A DNA stretch of 64,000 nt from an uncultured Pseudomonadales bacterium (GCA_943788895.1 CALSRZ010000003.1:124001-188000), one strand, 5' to 3'; positions 51,808-62,800 are shown, numbered from the stretch's first letter. The notes: generated from the letters alone by a model not told the origin. Translations and numbers: made by a program.

Positions 51808-52164
51808 ATGAAAAATAATGGCTTACACAGGCCTGCTGGGGAAGAAACTTGCATAGAGCAGCCTAATCCAGAAGAAAGAGTGTATATGGTTTTGGCAGCC
51901 GTGCCCTCAGGCACCGTTGTAACCTATGGACAGGTAGCTGAGCTAGCTGGATTGCCAAGAGCGGCGAGAATGGTCGGGCGAATTCTCGGCAAGCTGCCCA
52001 AGGCAACCCAATTACCCTGGCACAGAGTGGTAAACGCTGCGGGAAAAATTAGCCTTGCAGAGGATAGCCCGAGTTTTAAAGTGCAAAAAGCGCGACTTCA
52101 GGAAGAGGGCGTGGTGTTAAACAAGAATCGCGTCAGCCTAAAAAAATTTAACTGGCAGCCATAA
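51808..52164 (+). CDS. Alkyltransferase-like protein (Atl)
   Basis: A 118-residue MGMT-family protein. The usual catalytic PCHRV reads PWHRVVNAAGKISL, with Trp replacing the alkyl-accepting Cys, the mark of Atl proteins. They bind O6-alkylguanine, flip it and recruit nucleotide excision repair. The DNA-binding GTVVTYGQVAELAGLPRAARMVG segment is intact. It lies 34 bp before ampG. Confidence 0.92.
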   Translation: MKNNGLHRPAGEETCIEQPNPEERVYMVLAAVPSGTVVTYGQVAELAGLPRAARMVGRILGKLPKATQLPWHRVVNAAGKISLAEDSPSFKVQKARLQEEGVVLNKNRVSLKKFNWQP

Positions 52165-52197
52165 AATTTTGCCTATTTGAGAATTCCAGGGATTCCA

Positions 52198-53466
52198 ATG
52201 AACTCAGCAACCATAAGGCAGGCGCTTCTAAACCGGCGCATGCTGATCTGTATCTTTACCGGCTTTGCCTCGGGTATGCCGCTGTATCTGCTGATCTCAC
52301 TGGTACCCGCATGGCTGCGTACCGAGGGTGTTGGCCTTAAGGAAATTGGTTTCTTTGCTTTAATAGGCCTGCCCTACACCTGGAAATTTCTCTGGTCGCC
52401 GCTGCTCGACCGCTATCAGCTCTCGTTGTTTTCTCATAAATTTGGCCTGCGTCGCAGCTGGATGTTTGCCACCCAGATTTTACTCTTTGCCGCGATTGCC
52501 TCTCTGGGATTTTTTGACCCAAACACAGAGATATGGAGTATCGCCTGGCTGTGTCTGGCAATCGCTTTTCTCAGCGCCACCCAAGATATAGTTCTCGATG
52601 CCTATCGCCGACAGATTCTGCCGGACCAGGAATTAGGTCTGGGCAATTCGATTCATGTAAATGCCTACCGTATTGCCGGACTGGTGCCGGGGTCACTGTC
52701 ACTGATACTGGCGGATACCCTGCCCTGGCAGCAGGTGTTCTTTATCACTGCAGCCTTTATGTTCGTCGGTATAGCCCTAACTATAAGCATTACAGAACCC
52801 AGAGCTCATGATCGTCACCCGACCACATTGCAGCAAGCGATAGTTGAGCCCTTTGAAGAATTCTTTAGCCGCCAGGGCATAAAGCAGGCGGCGCTGATAC
52901 TGGCATTTATGCTGCTCTACAAACTTGGCGACAGTATGGCCACTGCACTGGCGACGCCGTTTTATCTGGATCTTGGCTTTAGCATGACCCAGATCGGCCT
53001 TATCGCAAAGCATGCGGCGCTGTGGCCCATGATTTTCGGCGGCATTCTCGGCGGTATCCTGATGCTTAAAATCGGTATTAATCGCGCCCTGTGGCTATTT
53101 GGATTGGTGCAGATTATCTCTATTCTCGGCTTTGCAGTTCTCGCCCGTGTCGGCGAAGGCCTGTGGTTGCTGGGTCTGGTTATCAGCTTTGAATATTTGG
53201 GCGTTGGTCTTGGCACCGCTGCCTTTGTGGCGTTTATCGCACGTACGACCCACCCCGCCTTTGCCGCCACGCAATTTGCACTGTTTACCGCACTAACCGC
53301 CGTGCCGCGGACAGTGGCAAGCTCGGTGACCGGGATTATTGTTGAAGGAGTAGGCTGGGAGAACTTTTTCTACCTGTGCACTGCACTGGCGATTCCGGGT
53401 ATGTTATTGCTGTTTAAAGTCGCGCCTTGGAATGATCGCCAGAACAACACAAGCATGCAAAACTAA
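52198..53466 (+). CDS. ampG: Muropeptide permease AmpG
   Basis: A 422-residue MFS transporter with twelve TM helices that imports anhydro-muropeptides for cell-wall recycling. Family segments include GFASGMPLYLLISLVPAWLR, KFLWSPLLDRY and DIVLDAYRRQILPDQE. I start at ATG 52198; a TTG at 52177 is less likely. It converges on ampE and belongs functionally with ampD. Confidence 0.93.
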   Translation: MNSATIRQALLNRRMLICIFTGFASGMPLYLLISLVPAWLRTEGVGLKEIGFFALIGLPYTWKFLWSPLLDRYQLSLFSHKFGLRRSWMFATQILLFAAIASLGFFDPNTEIWSIAWLCLAIAFLSATQDIVLDAYRRQILPDQELGLGNSIHVNAYRIAGLVPGSLSLILADTLPWQQVFFITAAFMFVGIALTISITEPRAHDRHPTTLQQAIVEPFEEFFSRQGIKQAALILAFMLLYKLGDSMATALATPFYLDLGFSMTQIGLIAKHAALWPMIFGGILGGILMLKIGINRALWLFGLVQIISILGFAVLARVGEGLWLLGLVISFEYLGVGLGTAAFVAFIARTTHPAFAATQFALFTALTAVPRTVASSVTGIIVEGVGWENFFYLCTALAIPGMLLLFKVAPWNDRQNNTSMQN

Positions 53467-53479
53467 TGCGAGAGTTGAA

Positions 53480-54442
53480 TTAGCTCAACATCACCAATAG
53501 AGCAATCACCACCAACCAACCCATCATTGCGCGAGTAAATAGCGCTACCATCTCGCCGATTAGTGCCAATCCAGCTGCTGCATTTTCAGGGCTCACAATA
53601 TCACTCGCAGTATTTTCCTGAGGTTGCTGAATATCACCCAGCGCGCCAGTAACACAGCGTCGCAGCAAGTCTGCGGTTGAGGTTCGCGGACATAAAACTA
53701 ATTCTTTAAGGGGCGCGGTCGCATGGGCAAAGCTGCCGACCAAACCCAGAGTTAGGGCTAAAAAGCGCACAGGAATCCACTCTAACAACCAGAGAGCAGT
53801 ATTGGCTTTTTCATCGCAATCTGATTGAACCTCGGCAACAGCAGTTTCTTCTGTATCCGCCTGATTATCATCGCCCAGCTCTTCAAGCGCCTGCTTATCT
53901 TCACCAAGGGCCATATCACCGTGCAGGGCAAGCAGACGATAGGCCAGTGCCGCCGGTGCACCGAGCAGAAAAAACCAGAAGACAGCGGCAAATCTGCGTT
54001 CAAAAATCCTGTAGGGCAATGCCGCAATCAACTCCTGATAGAGATCGCTGGAATTTTCCGCACTGCTGCTGCGGTGGGCAATATTGAATACCGCGGCATC
54101 ATGATAGGCCGCCTGCAGATCATTGCGTTCAATATCTGACTTCAACAATTCAATTTGCGCACTGATATCACCGCGACCAAAGCTGTAGAGCAACACCCCC
54201 AGTTCCAGTATAAAAACCAGCAAGCCGTAACCACTGTTACTCAACTGGAGAATAATTAAATAGAGAACAATCACTGGTATCAGCACAAATGCCATCAATT
54301 TGAGAAGCGCAGAACTCTCCAGCATCGACAGCTCGGATAATTTACTGTGCCATTTTTGCACCCATGCATCACGCTGGATAAACGCCAACTGGCCATAGCT
54401 TTCAAGCGCTATGATCGCCACTAGAACAATTAAAAAATGCAC
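53480..54442 (-). CDS. ampE: AmpE-like regulatory membrane protein
   Basis: A 320-residue inner-membrane protein of the AmpE (CobD-like) family. It has TM segments near 2-15, 45-65 and 70-88 and at the C-terminus, with a cytosolic part. YSFGRGDISAQIE and FFLLGAPAALAYRLLALHG are typical. It lies 30 bp after ampD on the same strand, the ampDE order of enterobacteria and pseudomonads. It is thought to modulate beta-lactamase induction; no ampC is seen here. Confidence 0.88.
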   Translation of the reverse strand: MHFLIVLVAIIALESYGQLAFIQRDAWVQKWHSKLSELSMLESSALLKLMAFVLIPVIVLYLIILQLSNSGYGLLVFILELGVLLYSFGRGDISAQIELLKSDIERNDLQAAYHDAAVFNIAHRSSSAENSSDLYQELIAALPYRIFERRFAAVFWFFLLGAPAALAYRLLALHGDMALGEDKQALEELGDDNQADTEETAVAEVQSDCDEKANTALWLLEWIPVRFLALTLGLVGSFAHATAPLKELVLCPRTSTADLLRRCVTGALGDIQQPQENTASDIVSPENAAAGLALIGEMVALFTRAMMGWLVVIALLVMLS

Positions 54443-54472
54443 TGCACACCTCTATGATTTCTCAGGTAAATA

Positions 54473-55015
54473 TTAATCTAACATCTGCTTGTAACGGTCC
54501 CAGTTAAACGCCTCACCGGGATCGGTTTTTCGCCCTGGGGCTATATGACTGTGACCCACAATTCTCTCCGGGGTAATCCGCGGATACTTGGCGCAGATTA
54601 CACTGGTAACCGATGCCAGCACCTCGTATTGACGATCAGTGTAAGCAATATCGTCCGCGCCCTCCATTTCAATTCCAATGGAGAAGTCATTACAGTTTTC
54701 GCGGCTGTCGAATTGTGAGACCCCAGCATGCCATGCGCGCGCAGTAAAAGGGGCAAACTGAGTAATATTTCCCAGACGGTCAATCAACAGATGGGAGGAG
54801 ACTTTAAGGTTGCAGATCTCGGCAAAATACTTATCCGCCTCCACATCCAGGCAGTTAGTAAAAAACTGCTCAATATAGCCGCCGCCAAATTGATTGGGTG
54901 GCAAACTGATATTGTGAATAACCAACAGACTGATATCAGCTATATCTGGCCGACAATCAGTATTTGGAGAGGGAACCTCAGAGGCCGGAATCAACCAACC
55001 ATTTTTTATCTGCAT
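54473..55015 (-). CDS. ampD: 1,6-anhydro-N-acetylmuramyl-L-alanine amidase AmpD
   Basis: A 180-residue cytosolic zinc amidase that removes the peptide from anhydromuramic acid. The zinc ligands His in LLVIHNISLPP, His in RAWHAG/GHSHIAPGRKTDPG and Asp in the same loop are visible, as is SIGIEMEG. Length is typical. It works after AmpG import. It is 11 bp downstream of the DUF1631 gene. Confidence 0.95.
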   Translation of the reverse strand: MQIKNGWLIPASEVPSPNTDCRPDIADISLLVIHNISLPPNQFGGGYIEQFFTNCLDVEADKYFAEICNLKVSSHLLIDRLGNITQFAPFTARAWHAGVSQFDSRENCNDFSIGIEMEGADDIAYTDRQYEVLASVTSVICAKYPRITPERIVGHSHIAPGRKTDPGEAFNWDRYKQMLD

Positions 55016-55026
55016 TAGGGTATCTG

Positions 55027-57618
55027 CTAACTCGCAACAGGCAACCCTTTGATTTGAGTGATCGCCTGCTTGATGGCTTTATCGAACAGGTGGGAATTAT
55101 CCAGCACCGAAACCTTGCCGTCCATTAATTCCAGCGCTAAACGCGCCCTGTCACGCTCGGCAATAAGCTTACCCTTATTATCGACAAATACATACTTCCA
55201 GGATGGCCCGACAATACCGGCAAGCTTGCCGCGTTTATGAGCCTTTATATCAGTGCCCAATTCAATCCAGCAGCCCTTCTGCAGCGCCATCAAAATTCGC
55301 TGAGCACTGCTATCCAGGCTTTCAGCATCACGCACCGCTTGCGAAATATTTTTACCCGGCAACTCGGCTTTTACCGCCGACACCAAAATACGCTTTATCT
55401 CCTCTACCATCGCCTGCTCGGCTAACTTATCAGCCTCAGCCCCGGCTGTGTTTGTAGAGGTATTTTCAGAAGAGCCTCCAGCCCCGTTTTTAGAAGTGCT
55501 TTCAGAAAAACCTTTAGAAGAGCCTTTAGAAGAGCCTTTAGAAGAGCCTTTAGCCAACTTTTTTGCTCTTCTTATATTGGCAGCAGGAGAAATCTCGGAT
55601 ACCACTGCTGACTGCACCGTCGGTGGCTCGGCAATGCCCAGTACCTGACTCAACTGCTTAACCTGCAGTGCACGCTGCGCCATATCGACAGAGATATGCC
55701 CAAGCCGGGCATCTATATGAGCAAGTAACTCATGGCGATATTTAATATCAGCCTCCGTCGGACTGCGGCGTGCCAGATGCACTAAATTTTCCAGTATTTT
55801 AATCGCCACCAGCCAGTCACTGCCCGCCTCACCAGAGCGCAGATGAGCCATATGCATCACCATGCACCAGCTGTGCTGAATAAAATCGACCACCGTTTCT
55901 GAGAGTTTTTTGCCGACAATCCGCCGAGTAATTTCCTCCTCGACCCGAGTGCGCGCCCAATTAACTTTTTCCTGAGCGGCAATCTGCTCCAACTCTCGCA
56001 CCTCGGCAGCCGAGGTGACACGTTTGTCGCGATCGACAATCGCCATAAACTCAGAGAGCATCCCCGGCAGGTTCTGCTCATCGAATGACTCGCCAGCCAT
56101 AGACTCGGAGAGCTTTAACATCTGCTGGTAAATCTGGTTATCCTCACAGTCGCCCTGCTCCAGGCCAATGGCATATTTGGCCATCTCATTAAACAGGCGA
56201 CGAATAGGATGGTTCTCCTGCTCGAGAATCAGTGGTTTTTTAAGCGCCATCTTTAACATCGGCAGCTCGCAGCGATTAATCACCTGCTGCACCTCTGGCG
56301 CCACCACCATCGACTGGCCAAAGCTGGAAAATATATTCTCCACCACCTGAAAAAGACTCAGATCATTGCGGTGCAGGCGAGTGCCGTTATCCCCCGCCTC
56401 CAACTGCTTTATCGCTGCGGCCAATTCGCGGGTAATCTGCCCATTGCTTAACAGCTCCGTGCGGTTGGCGATCAGCTCATTCATATGCTTATTAATTTCA
56501 GCGAGCAGTTGTGGCTTATCCATACAGGGTTTCGACGACTTACCCTGCCTGGACTGCTGTTGGGAATGGCCTTTATCGATCGCCGCATTATCAGCTGAAG
56601 CGGTATCTGTAGAAGAGGTGACGGACTTAGAGACAGACTTAGAGACAGTCTCTGAGTCTGACTCAGCTGCAGCCTCAGCCTGCTCCAGCATAGAGGTTAT
56701 TTTAGCCAAAAGCTCAGTTTGCACCCGGGTATTGCCAAGCTCAGAGGCCTCGTTTTTCTCGTTATCAGCATAGTTGGCAACGGCTTCACTAACCTGATCT
56801 ATTTCAATAGCGACTTTGTCCTGATCTGTACCTGTCTGCTGCTCTGGTTTTTCAACAGATACCCGCTGCTCTGCATCTTCCTCTACATCTACCTCTGCAT
56901 CTTCCTCTGCTGGTTCCGATTCGGATTCAACAGTATCAGCGACAGGAGAAAATCCAGCATCCTCAAGCAACTGGTTAGCCACCCCGAGCATCTCTCCATA
57001 ACCCCTGTCAAAGCAACTTAGATCAAACATCTGAATCAATTCCAGCTGCACTTCAACAGCAATCATATCCTCATCAATGGCAGCGACAAATGCCTCCAAA
57101 ATAGCATCTGGTGACATTGGCAGAGTTTTAATTGGCGCCGTATTATCCAGCAGAGACTTCAATCGCCCCTCGAATTGATGAAGCGCACTGCGCAACTCTT
57201 CGCGGACACGGCTGGAACAGTTATCCAGGGCAATCATAACTTCAAGATCTTCATGACCGAGCAGCTTAAGATTATTCGGATCAGTAGCTTTAGGCTTAGA
57301 TTCTTGCAGCCTGTCAGAGACTGGAGGGCTGTCGCCTTGCGCAGTAAGTAGTTCCAGCGCCGCAAAATGATCCATCACCGCAGCGGTGGTCGCAGCCTCA
57401 ATCGCAGCGCGACGTTTTCTCAACAGCCGCTGGGAATCCAGATAGAGGGTCTGCAGGCGATTGCTCTCGGCGCGCGCAGCCATACCCACAAGATTGGAAG
57501 AACAGAGTTCATTGAATTTTTTAAAGGCATCAGAAATATGTTGCTGGCAGAGCTGCCCCAACGACTGTACGAGCTGTTTATTTCCCTTAACTAGTCCCTT
57601 GCTCATCGTACTTGCCAA
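55027..57618 (-). CDS. DUF1631 family protein
   Basis: An 863-residue protein of the DUF1631 family, sometimes misnamed thymidine phosphorylase. It has no TM segments and is rich in acidic helices. Low-complexity stretches are an acidic region (about residues 230-255), a Ser/Lys-rich part with KSVSKSVTSS (about 325-335) and a four-fold SSKG repeat (about 690-705) built from 12-bp DNA repeats at 55505-55560. The C-terminal about 100 residues resemble a PilZ-like beta domain. In Pseudomonas its homologue lies between nadC and ampD, as here; the function is unknown. Confidence 0.85.
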   Translation of the reverse strand: MASTMSKGLVKGNKQLVQSLGQLCQQHISDAFKKFNELCSSNLVGMAARAESNRLQTLYLDSQRLLRKRRAAIEAATTAAVMDHFAALELLTAQGDSPPVSDRLQESKPKATDPNNLKLLGHEDLEVMIALDNCSSRVREELRSALHQFEGRLKSLLDNTAPIKTLPMSPDAILEAFVAAIDEDMIAVEVQLELIQMFDLSCFDRGYGEMLGVANQLLEDAGFSPVADTVESESEPAEEDAEVDVEEDAEQRVSVEKPEQQTGTDQDKVAIEIDQVSEAVANYADNEKNEASELGNTRVQTELLAKITSMLEQAEAAAESDSETVSKSVSKSVTSSTDTASADNAAIDKGHSQQQSRQGKSSKPCMDKPQLLAEINKHMNELIANRTELLSNGQITRELAAAIKQLEAGDNGTRLHRNDLSLFQVVENIFSSFGQSMVVAPEVQQVINRCELPMLKMALKKPLILEQENHPIRRLFNEMAKYAIGLEQGDCEDNQIYQQMLKLSESMAGESFDEQNLPGMLSEFMAIVDRDKRVTSAAEVRELEQIAAQEKVNWARTRVEEEITRRIVGKKLSETVVDFIQHSWCMVMHMAHLRSGEAGSDWLVAIKILENLVHLARRSPTEADIKYRHELLAHIDARLGHISVDMAQRALQVKQLSQVLGIAEPPTVQSAVVSEISPAANIRRAKKLAKGSSKGSSKGSSKGFSESTSKNGAGGSSENTSTNTAGAEADKLAEQAMVEEIKRILVSAVKAELPGKNISQAVRDAESLDSSAQRILMALQKGCWIELGTDIKAHKRGKLAGIVGPSWKYVFVDNKGKLIAERDRARLALELMDGKVSVLDNSHLFDKAIKQAITQIKGLPVAS
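55505..55560 (-). repeat. Tandem 12-bp coding repeat
   Basis: About four copies of AGAAGAGCCTTT encode SSKG units in the DUF1631 protein. Such slippage-prone repeats vary in copy number between strains. Confidence 0.7.
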
Positions 57619-57817
57619 CCCCTTGGCGAGACATCCAGCTTCTATAACCCAAAAGTGATTTCCACTAACCTTGGATGTCTGTTAGGTATTGAAACAGATC
57701 AATTGGAAAAATCCAATGGCAAAAGCATCTTGGCAATAAATTACTTATCAGTATTACTGATATAATGATGCGCTGTAATTTTCTGTAAAACTATCTTATT
57801 CAGCCGGTGACAACCCT

Positions 57818-58668
<851 letters not shown>

Positions 58669-58692
58669 TTAAGAACTGAATTTTCATGTTTA

Positions 58693-58720
58693 AAAGAAAA
58701 AGGCTCCAAAAGGAGCCTTT
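58693..58720. terminator. Rho-independent terminator, mainly for pilA
   Basis: AAAGGCTCC, AAAA loop, GGAGCCTTT. On the minus strand it is followed by TTCTTTT (A-rich 58693-58700), fitting the pilA end (stop 58737). On the plus strand the T-run is short, but it may also help end nadC. Confidence 0.75.
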
Positions 58721-58736
58721 CACTAAGCCTTTGGCT

Positions 58737-59228
58737 TTATCCTCTGCATGAACCTGGTAACAGCCTTGCATCTAGTGCAGTCGCACCAGCGCCATTATCA
58801 CAAACAAAACCAGATATTTGAGCTGGAATATCAGCCGCAGTTGCGGCTGTTCCTGCAACTGATTCCGGAGTTAACGTAAACGTAGATCCATCAGCTGCAA
58901 CCAATCCTAAAGCTGCAGTATTTAAAGTTACAGTTATCACCCCATTTGCATCAGTAGCTATTCCAGCAACATATTGTGTTGGGTTAGCAACACCCTCATT
59001 GCAGCCCCATCCATTAGCTCCAATAACCGCACCAGCTGGTGCTGTTTGGTAAATTTCTGCAACAGATGTTCTACACTGACTAGCGGCCAATATTCCTTCT
59101 GAAATCCTTGCTCTAGTTGAATAATCATTATAAGCCGGCAGTGCCACGGCAGCCAAAATACCAATAATAGCTACCACAATCATTAATTCGATAAGGGTAA
59201 AACCCGTTTGTTTTCTGTTCATATTCAT
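58737..59228 (-). CDS. pilA: Type IV major pilin PilA
   Basis: A 163-residue type IVa pilin. A short leader ends in QTG, cleaved before [20 protein letters not shown], with the Glu5 of the mature form present. Cysteines near the C-terminus (FVCDNGAG .. LLPGSCRG) form the D-loop disulfide. I start at ATG 59228 behind GGAGAG. It is divergent from pilB and read from a sigma-54 promoter. PilD processes the leader. Confidence 0.93.
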   Translation of the reverse strand: MNMNRKQTGFTLIELMIVVAIIGILAAVALPAYNDYSTRARISEGILAASQCRTSVAEIYQTAPAGAVIGANGWGCNEGVANPTQYVAGIATDANGVITVTLNTAALGLVAADGSTFTLTPESVAGTAATAADIPAQISGFVCDNGAGATALDARLLPGSCRG

Positions 59229-59809
59229 TGTCACTCTCCGTTAGAAAAAAATAGAAACTTCCAGTTAACTGCAAAAATAATTTTTACAACTTTCGAGTAG
59301 AGCTGAGCAATTGGCGTGCCAATGTTATTTTATTGTTTTAATTCAACGAGTTAAATAATAATTCAGTTTTTATAGCAGCCTATGGCAATACTTTTTTGCT
59401 CCCTGCCTGTCAATTTATGACTTTTTTTGTCACCTGTTTATTTTTAATTTCTCGACAACAACATTATTTTGACTAGGCTTAAATTAAAACTATTCGCAAA
59501 TTAACAATCACAATAAATCAATCAAATAATTGATTTGCGGTTCGCAGCGAGCACTGTGTAAGAAACCTGATAACAATAAATTAAAAATCTGCGAACAAAT
59601 TGTCCCTTCTGTTTTTTTGCGAACTGACTTTGCGAACTTACCTTTGCAAAAACAACAGAGACTATAGCTTTGATGGGGTGCCGACTGTTTTTAAAAAAAG
59701 TGATCTCTGGTTCACATAATATTTTTTGTTATGTGGGGTTTGGCACATCATGGATTTAAAGCGCTCAGTAGACTTGCCTGTAACGAAAATACAGGGTGGT
59801 TATACCTTT
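59229..59809. other. pilA/pilB divergent gap
   Basis: About 580 bases with no gene. It is AT-rich and holds the pilA sigma-54 promoter, plus five GCGAAC/GTTCGC-type motifs between 59492 and 59643. The closest pair is TTTGCGAACT at 59616-59626 and 59631-59640, a possible regulator site for pilA or pilB. Confidence 0.6.
59306..59322 (-). promoter_or_regulatory. Sigma-54 (RpoN) promoter of pilA
   Basis: On the minus strand TTGGCACGCCAATTGCT, a full match to the -24/-12 consensus with correct spacing. The start would be near 59296, about 68 bases before the pilin ATG. PilS/PilR control is expected by analogy; those genes are not in the window. Confidence 0.9.
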
Positions 59810-61543
59810 ATGAACATGCCACAGATTGCTTTACACGGCTTGCCAAAACGTCTGGTTGATGATCAATTAATCGCCGCCACTGTGCTTGAAGAGGCAACGG
59901 TCTCTGCCAAGACCAGTAAAATCTCACTGGTGCAGTATCTCTGCGATAAGCATCTGCTCTCCTCTGAACAGATCGGAAAATCCGCAGCAAAAGAATTTGG
60001 TATTCCACTCTATGCCCTTGATAAACATAATCCCGATAGCTTCCCCAAGGATCTGGTCGACACCAAGCTTCTAAAAAAACACCAGGCTATTCCGTTGATG
60101 CAGCGCGGCAATCGACTCTATGTGGCGATTGCCGACCCGACCAATCAGCGAGCCATTACCGAGATTCAGTTTCAAACTGGTATTGCCGTGGAACCTGTAT
60201 TAGCTCTCTATTCAGCGATCAATGACACATTGGAGAAATGGCTTGAGAGCGCCAATGATGGCGATATTGGTGAAGCTCTGGGCACTATCGACGATGTTCA
60301 TCTCGATGATCTGGATATGGAAACCCTGGATGATGAGGATCAAGCGGATAGCGGCACTAATAATGGTGAGGACGATGCGCCGATTGTGCGCTTTGTTAAT
60401 AAAATGCTGCTCGATGCGATTCGTCTTGGCGCTTCAGATATCCACTTTGAACCCTATGAAAAATCCTACCGCGTGCGCTTTCGTATCGATGGCATTCTGC
60501 AGGAGATGTCTAAACCACCGACCAATCTGGCACCGCGCCTTGCCGCGCGATTAAAGGTGATGTCGCGTATGGATATTTCCGAGCGTCGCGTTCCCCAAGA
60601 TGGCCGAGTAAAACTCAAGCTTTCAAAAAACAAGGCAATTGATTTTCGAGTCAATACATTGCCACTGCAGTTTGGCGAAAAAATTGTGCTGCGTATTCTC
60701 GATCCCAGCAGTGCCAAGATGGGTATTGATGCCCTGGGTTATGAGGAGGACCAAAAACAGGCTTATATGGAGGCGCTGGCACGTCCACAGGGGATGATTC
60801 TGGTCACCGGCCCCACCGGTAGTGGTAAAACCGTTTCTCTGTATACCGGCTTAAATATTCTCAATACCCCCGAACGCAATATCTCTACTGCGGAAGACCC
60901 GATTGAAATCAATATGGAAGGGGTTAATCAGACGCAGATTAATATGCGTGTTGGTCTCTCATTTGCCGAGGCGCTGCGCTCATTTTTACGTCAGGATCCG
61001 GATGTGGTGATGGTCGGTGAGATACGTGATCTCGAAACCGCTGAGATCTCGATTAAAGCGGCGCAAACTGGTCACCTGGTACTTTCCACACTGCACACCA
61101 ATAGCGCACCGGAAACCCTGACCCGTCTGCTAAATATGGGTGTGCCAACATTTAATGTGGCGACGTCGGTCAATCTTATTATTGCCCAGCGCCTGGGTCG
61201 TAAGCTTTGCCCCCAGTGTCGCGAGCCATTTGAGGATATTCCCGATAATGTTCTCAGTGAAGAGGGATTTGACGATATAGGGATTCCCCGGGAAGAAATT
61301 ACTGTTTACAAGCCGGTCGGCTGTGCTGCCTGCAGCAATGGTTACAAGGGTCGCGTGGGTGTTTACGAGACGCTTAAGATCACTCCGACAATCTCGCGAA
61401 TCATTATGGAGGGCGGCAGCTCTCTGGATATTCTCGATGCGGCGGTCAAGGAAGGATTCCGGCCATTGCGTGCATCGGCTTTACGTAAGGCCGCTCTTGG
61501 TCTAATTAGTATTGAAGAAGCTAATCGAATTACCAAAGACTAA
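59810..61543 (+). CDS. pilB: Type IV pilus assembly ATPase PilB
   Basis: A 577-residue motor for pilus extension. The N-terminal MshEN-like domain (about 1-150) precedes the ATPase core, with Walker A GPTGSGKTVSLYTG, Asp box and Walker B VGEIRDLETAEI, and the zinc motif CPQC .. CAAC. I start at ATG 59810 (MNMPQIALHGLPKRLV), which fits the family N-terminus; the frame is open to 59726 (TTG). Downstream pilC follows by 42 bp. Confidence 0.94.
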   Translation: MNMPQIALHGLPKRLVDDQLIAATVLEEATVSAKTSKISLVQYLCDKHLLSSEQIGKSAAKEFGIPLYALDKHNPDSFPKDLVDTKLLKKHQAIPLMQRGNRLYVAIADPTNQRAITEIQFQTGIAVEPVLALYSAINDTLEKWLESANDGDIGEALGTIDDVHLDDLDMETLDDEDQADSGTNNGEDDAPIVRFVNKMLLDAIRLGASDIHFEPYEKSYRVRFRIDGILQEMSKPPTNLAPRLAARLKVMSRMDISERRVPQDGRVKLKLSKNKAIDFRVNTLPLQFGEKIVLRILDPSSAKMGIDALGYEEDQKQAYMEALARPQGMILVTGPTGSGKTVSLYTGLNILNTPERNISTAEDPIEINMEGVNQTQINMRVGLSFAEALRSFLRQDPDVVMVGEIRDLETAEISIKAAQTGHLVLSTLHTNSAPETLTRLLNMGVPTFNVATSVNLIIAQRLGRKLCPQCREPFEDIPDNVLSEEGFDDIGIPREEITVYKPVGCAACSNGYKGRVGVYETLKITPTISRIIMEGGSSLDILDAAVKEGFRPLRASALRKAALGLISIEEANRITKD

Positions 61544-61585
61544 CCAGCTAAGAGAAATAGCACAGATCAAAGGAAGGAAGATTTC

Positions 61586-62800
61586 ATGGCCACAGTCGCC
61601 GATACCCAGTTGTTCGTCTACAAGGGAAAAAACCGCAAAGGTGAAAAAGTTGAGGGCGAATTGCGTGCTGATAATTTAACCCTGGCCAAAGGTCAGCTGC
61701 GCAAGCAGGGTATTATTTCAACATCGATAAAAAAGAAACCCAAGCCTCTATTTAGTCGCAGAAAGAAAATTACCCCCGCGGATATCGCCCTGTTTACCCG
61801 ACAGCTGGCAACCATGATGAAGGCCGGTGTTCCACTGGTGCAATCCTTCGATATTGTTGCCGACGGTGTCGAAAATGAAACTATGAAGGAACTGATTTTT
61901 CAGATACGCGATGATGTTGCCGCCGGTGGTGGTTTTGCCAATGCACTGCGCAAGAGTCCGCGCAACTTTGACGATCTATTTTGCAGCCTGGTGGATTCCG
62001 GTGAAACTGCCGGTGCTCTGGAGACCATGCTCGATCGGGTGGCCACCTATAAAGAGAAGACCGAGCAGCTTAAAGCAAAAATTAAAAAGGCCATGACCTA
62101 CCCTATCGCGGTAATGGTGGTGGCAATTGTTGTTACGGCCATTCTGTTGATTAAAGTGGTGCCGGTATTTGCCGAGACTTTTAGTAGTTTTGGTGCTGAC
62201 CTACCGGCCTTTACGCTGTTTGTACTGGGCTTATCCGAGTCTCTGCAGAGTTCATGGATGGTTATTTTGGTGATTATCGCCGTGGCCATTTACGCCTTTA
62301 AAGAAGCGCGCTTTAGATCAAAAAAGTTTGCCTATGCGGTAGATAAATACATCCTTAAGGTGCCGATCGTTGGCGGCATTATCTACGATGCCGTGGTAGC
62401 GCGCTTTGCCCGCACCCTTGCGACTACCTTTGCCGCTGGTGTTCCCATAGTCGATGCTCTTGAATCTGTGGCTGGGGCTGCCGGCAATGCCCTCTATCAT
62501 GATGCGATCTTGCGGGTACGCGATGATGTAACCACAGGTATTCAGCTGCAGCAGGCGATCAAGTCGAGTGGGATGTTTCCAATTTTACTGCAGCAGATGG
62601 CAGCGATTGGTGAGGAGTCTGGCGCACTGGATGAGATGCTGGAAAAGGCGGCAACGCATTATGAGGAGCTGGTGGATAACTCCGTGGATAATCTGACCAG
62701 TCTTTTGGAACCGATGATTATGGCGGTGCTGGGTGTTCTGGTTGGCGGCCTGTTGATTGCGATGTATCTGCCGATATTCCAGTTGGGTAATGTGGTTTAA
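61586..62800 (+). CDS. pilC: Type IV pilus inner-membrane platform protein PilC
   Basis: A 404-residue platform protein with two GspF domains (about 65-190 and 270-390) and three TM helices (near 172-192, 218-240, 375-395). It starts with the typical FVYKGKNRKGEKVEGEL, with FTRQLATMMKAGVPLVQSFDI and FARTLATTFAAGVPIVDALES. It links PilB to the growing pilus. It lies between pilB and pilD. Confidence 0.95.
   Translation: MATVADTQLFVYKGKNRKGEKVEGELRADNLTLAKGQLRKQGIISTSIKKKPKPLFSRRKKITPADIALFTRQLATMMKAGVPLVQSFDIVADGVENETMKELIFQIRDDVAAGGGFANALRKSPRNFDDLFCSLVDSGETAGALETMLDRVATYKEKTEQLKAKIKKAMTYPIAVMVVAIVVTAILLIKVVPVFAETFSSFGADLPAFTLFVLGLSESLQSSWMVILVIIAVAIYAFKEARFRSKKFAYAVDKYILKVPIVGGIIYDAVVARFARTLATTFAAGVPIVDALESVAGAAGNALYHDAILRVRDDVTTGIQLQQAIKSSGMFPILLQQMAAIGEESGALDEMLEKAATHYEELVDNSVDNLTSLLEPMIMAVLGVLVGGLLIAMYLPIFQLGNVV

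Noticed and set aside
59733-59750. TGGCACA near the pilB start as a second sigma-54 promoter
   Set aside because: No GC at the -12 position with the correct spacing; the sequence after it reads TCATGGAT.
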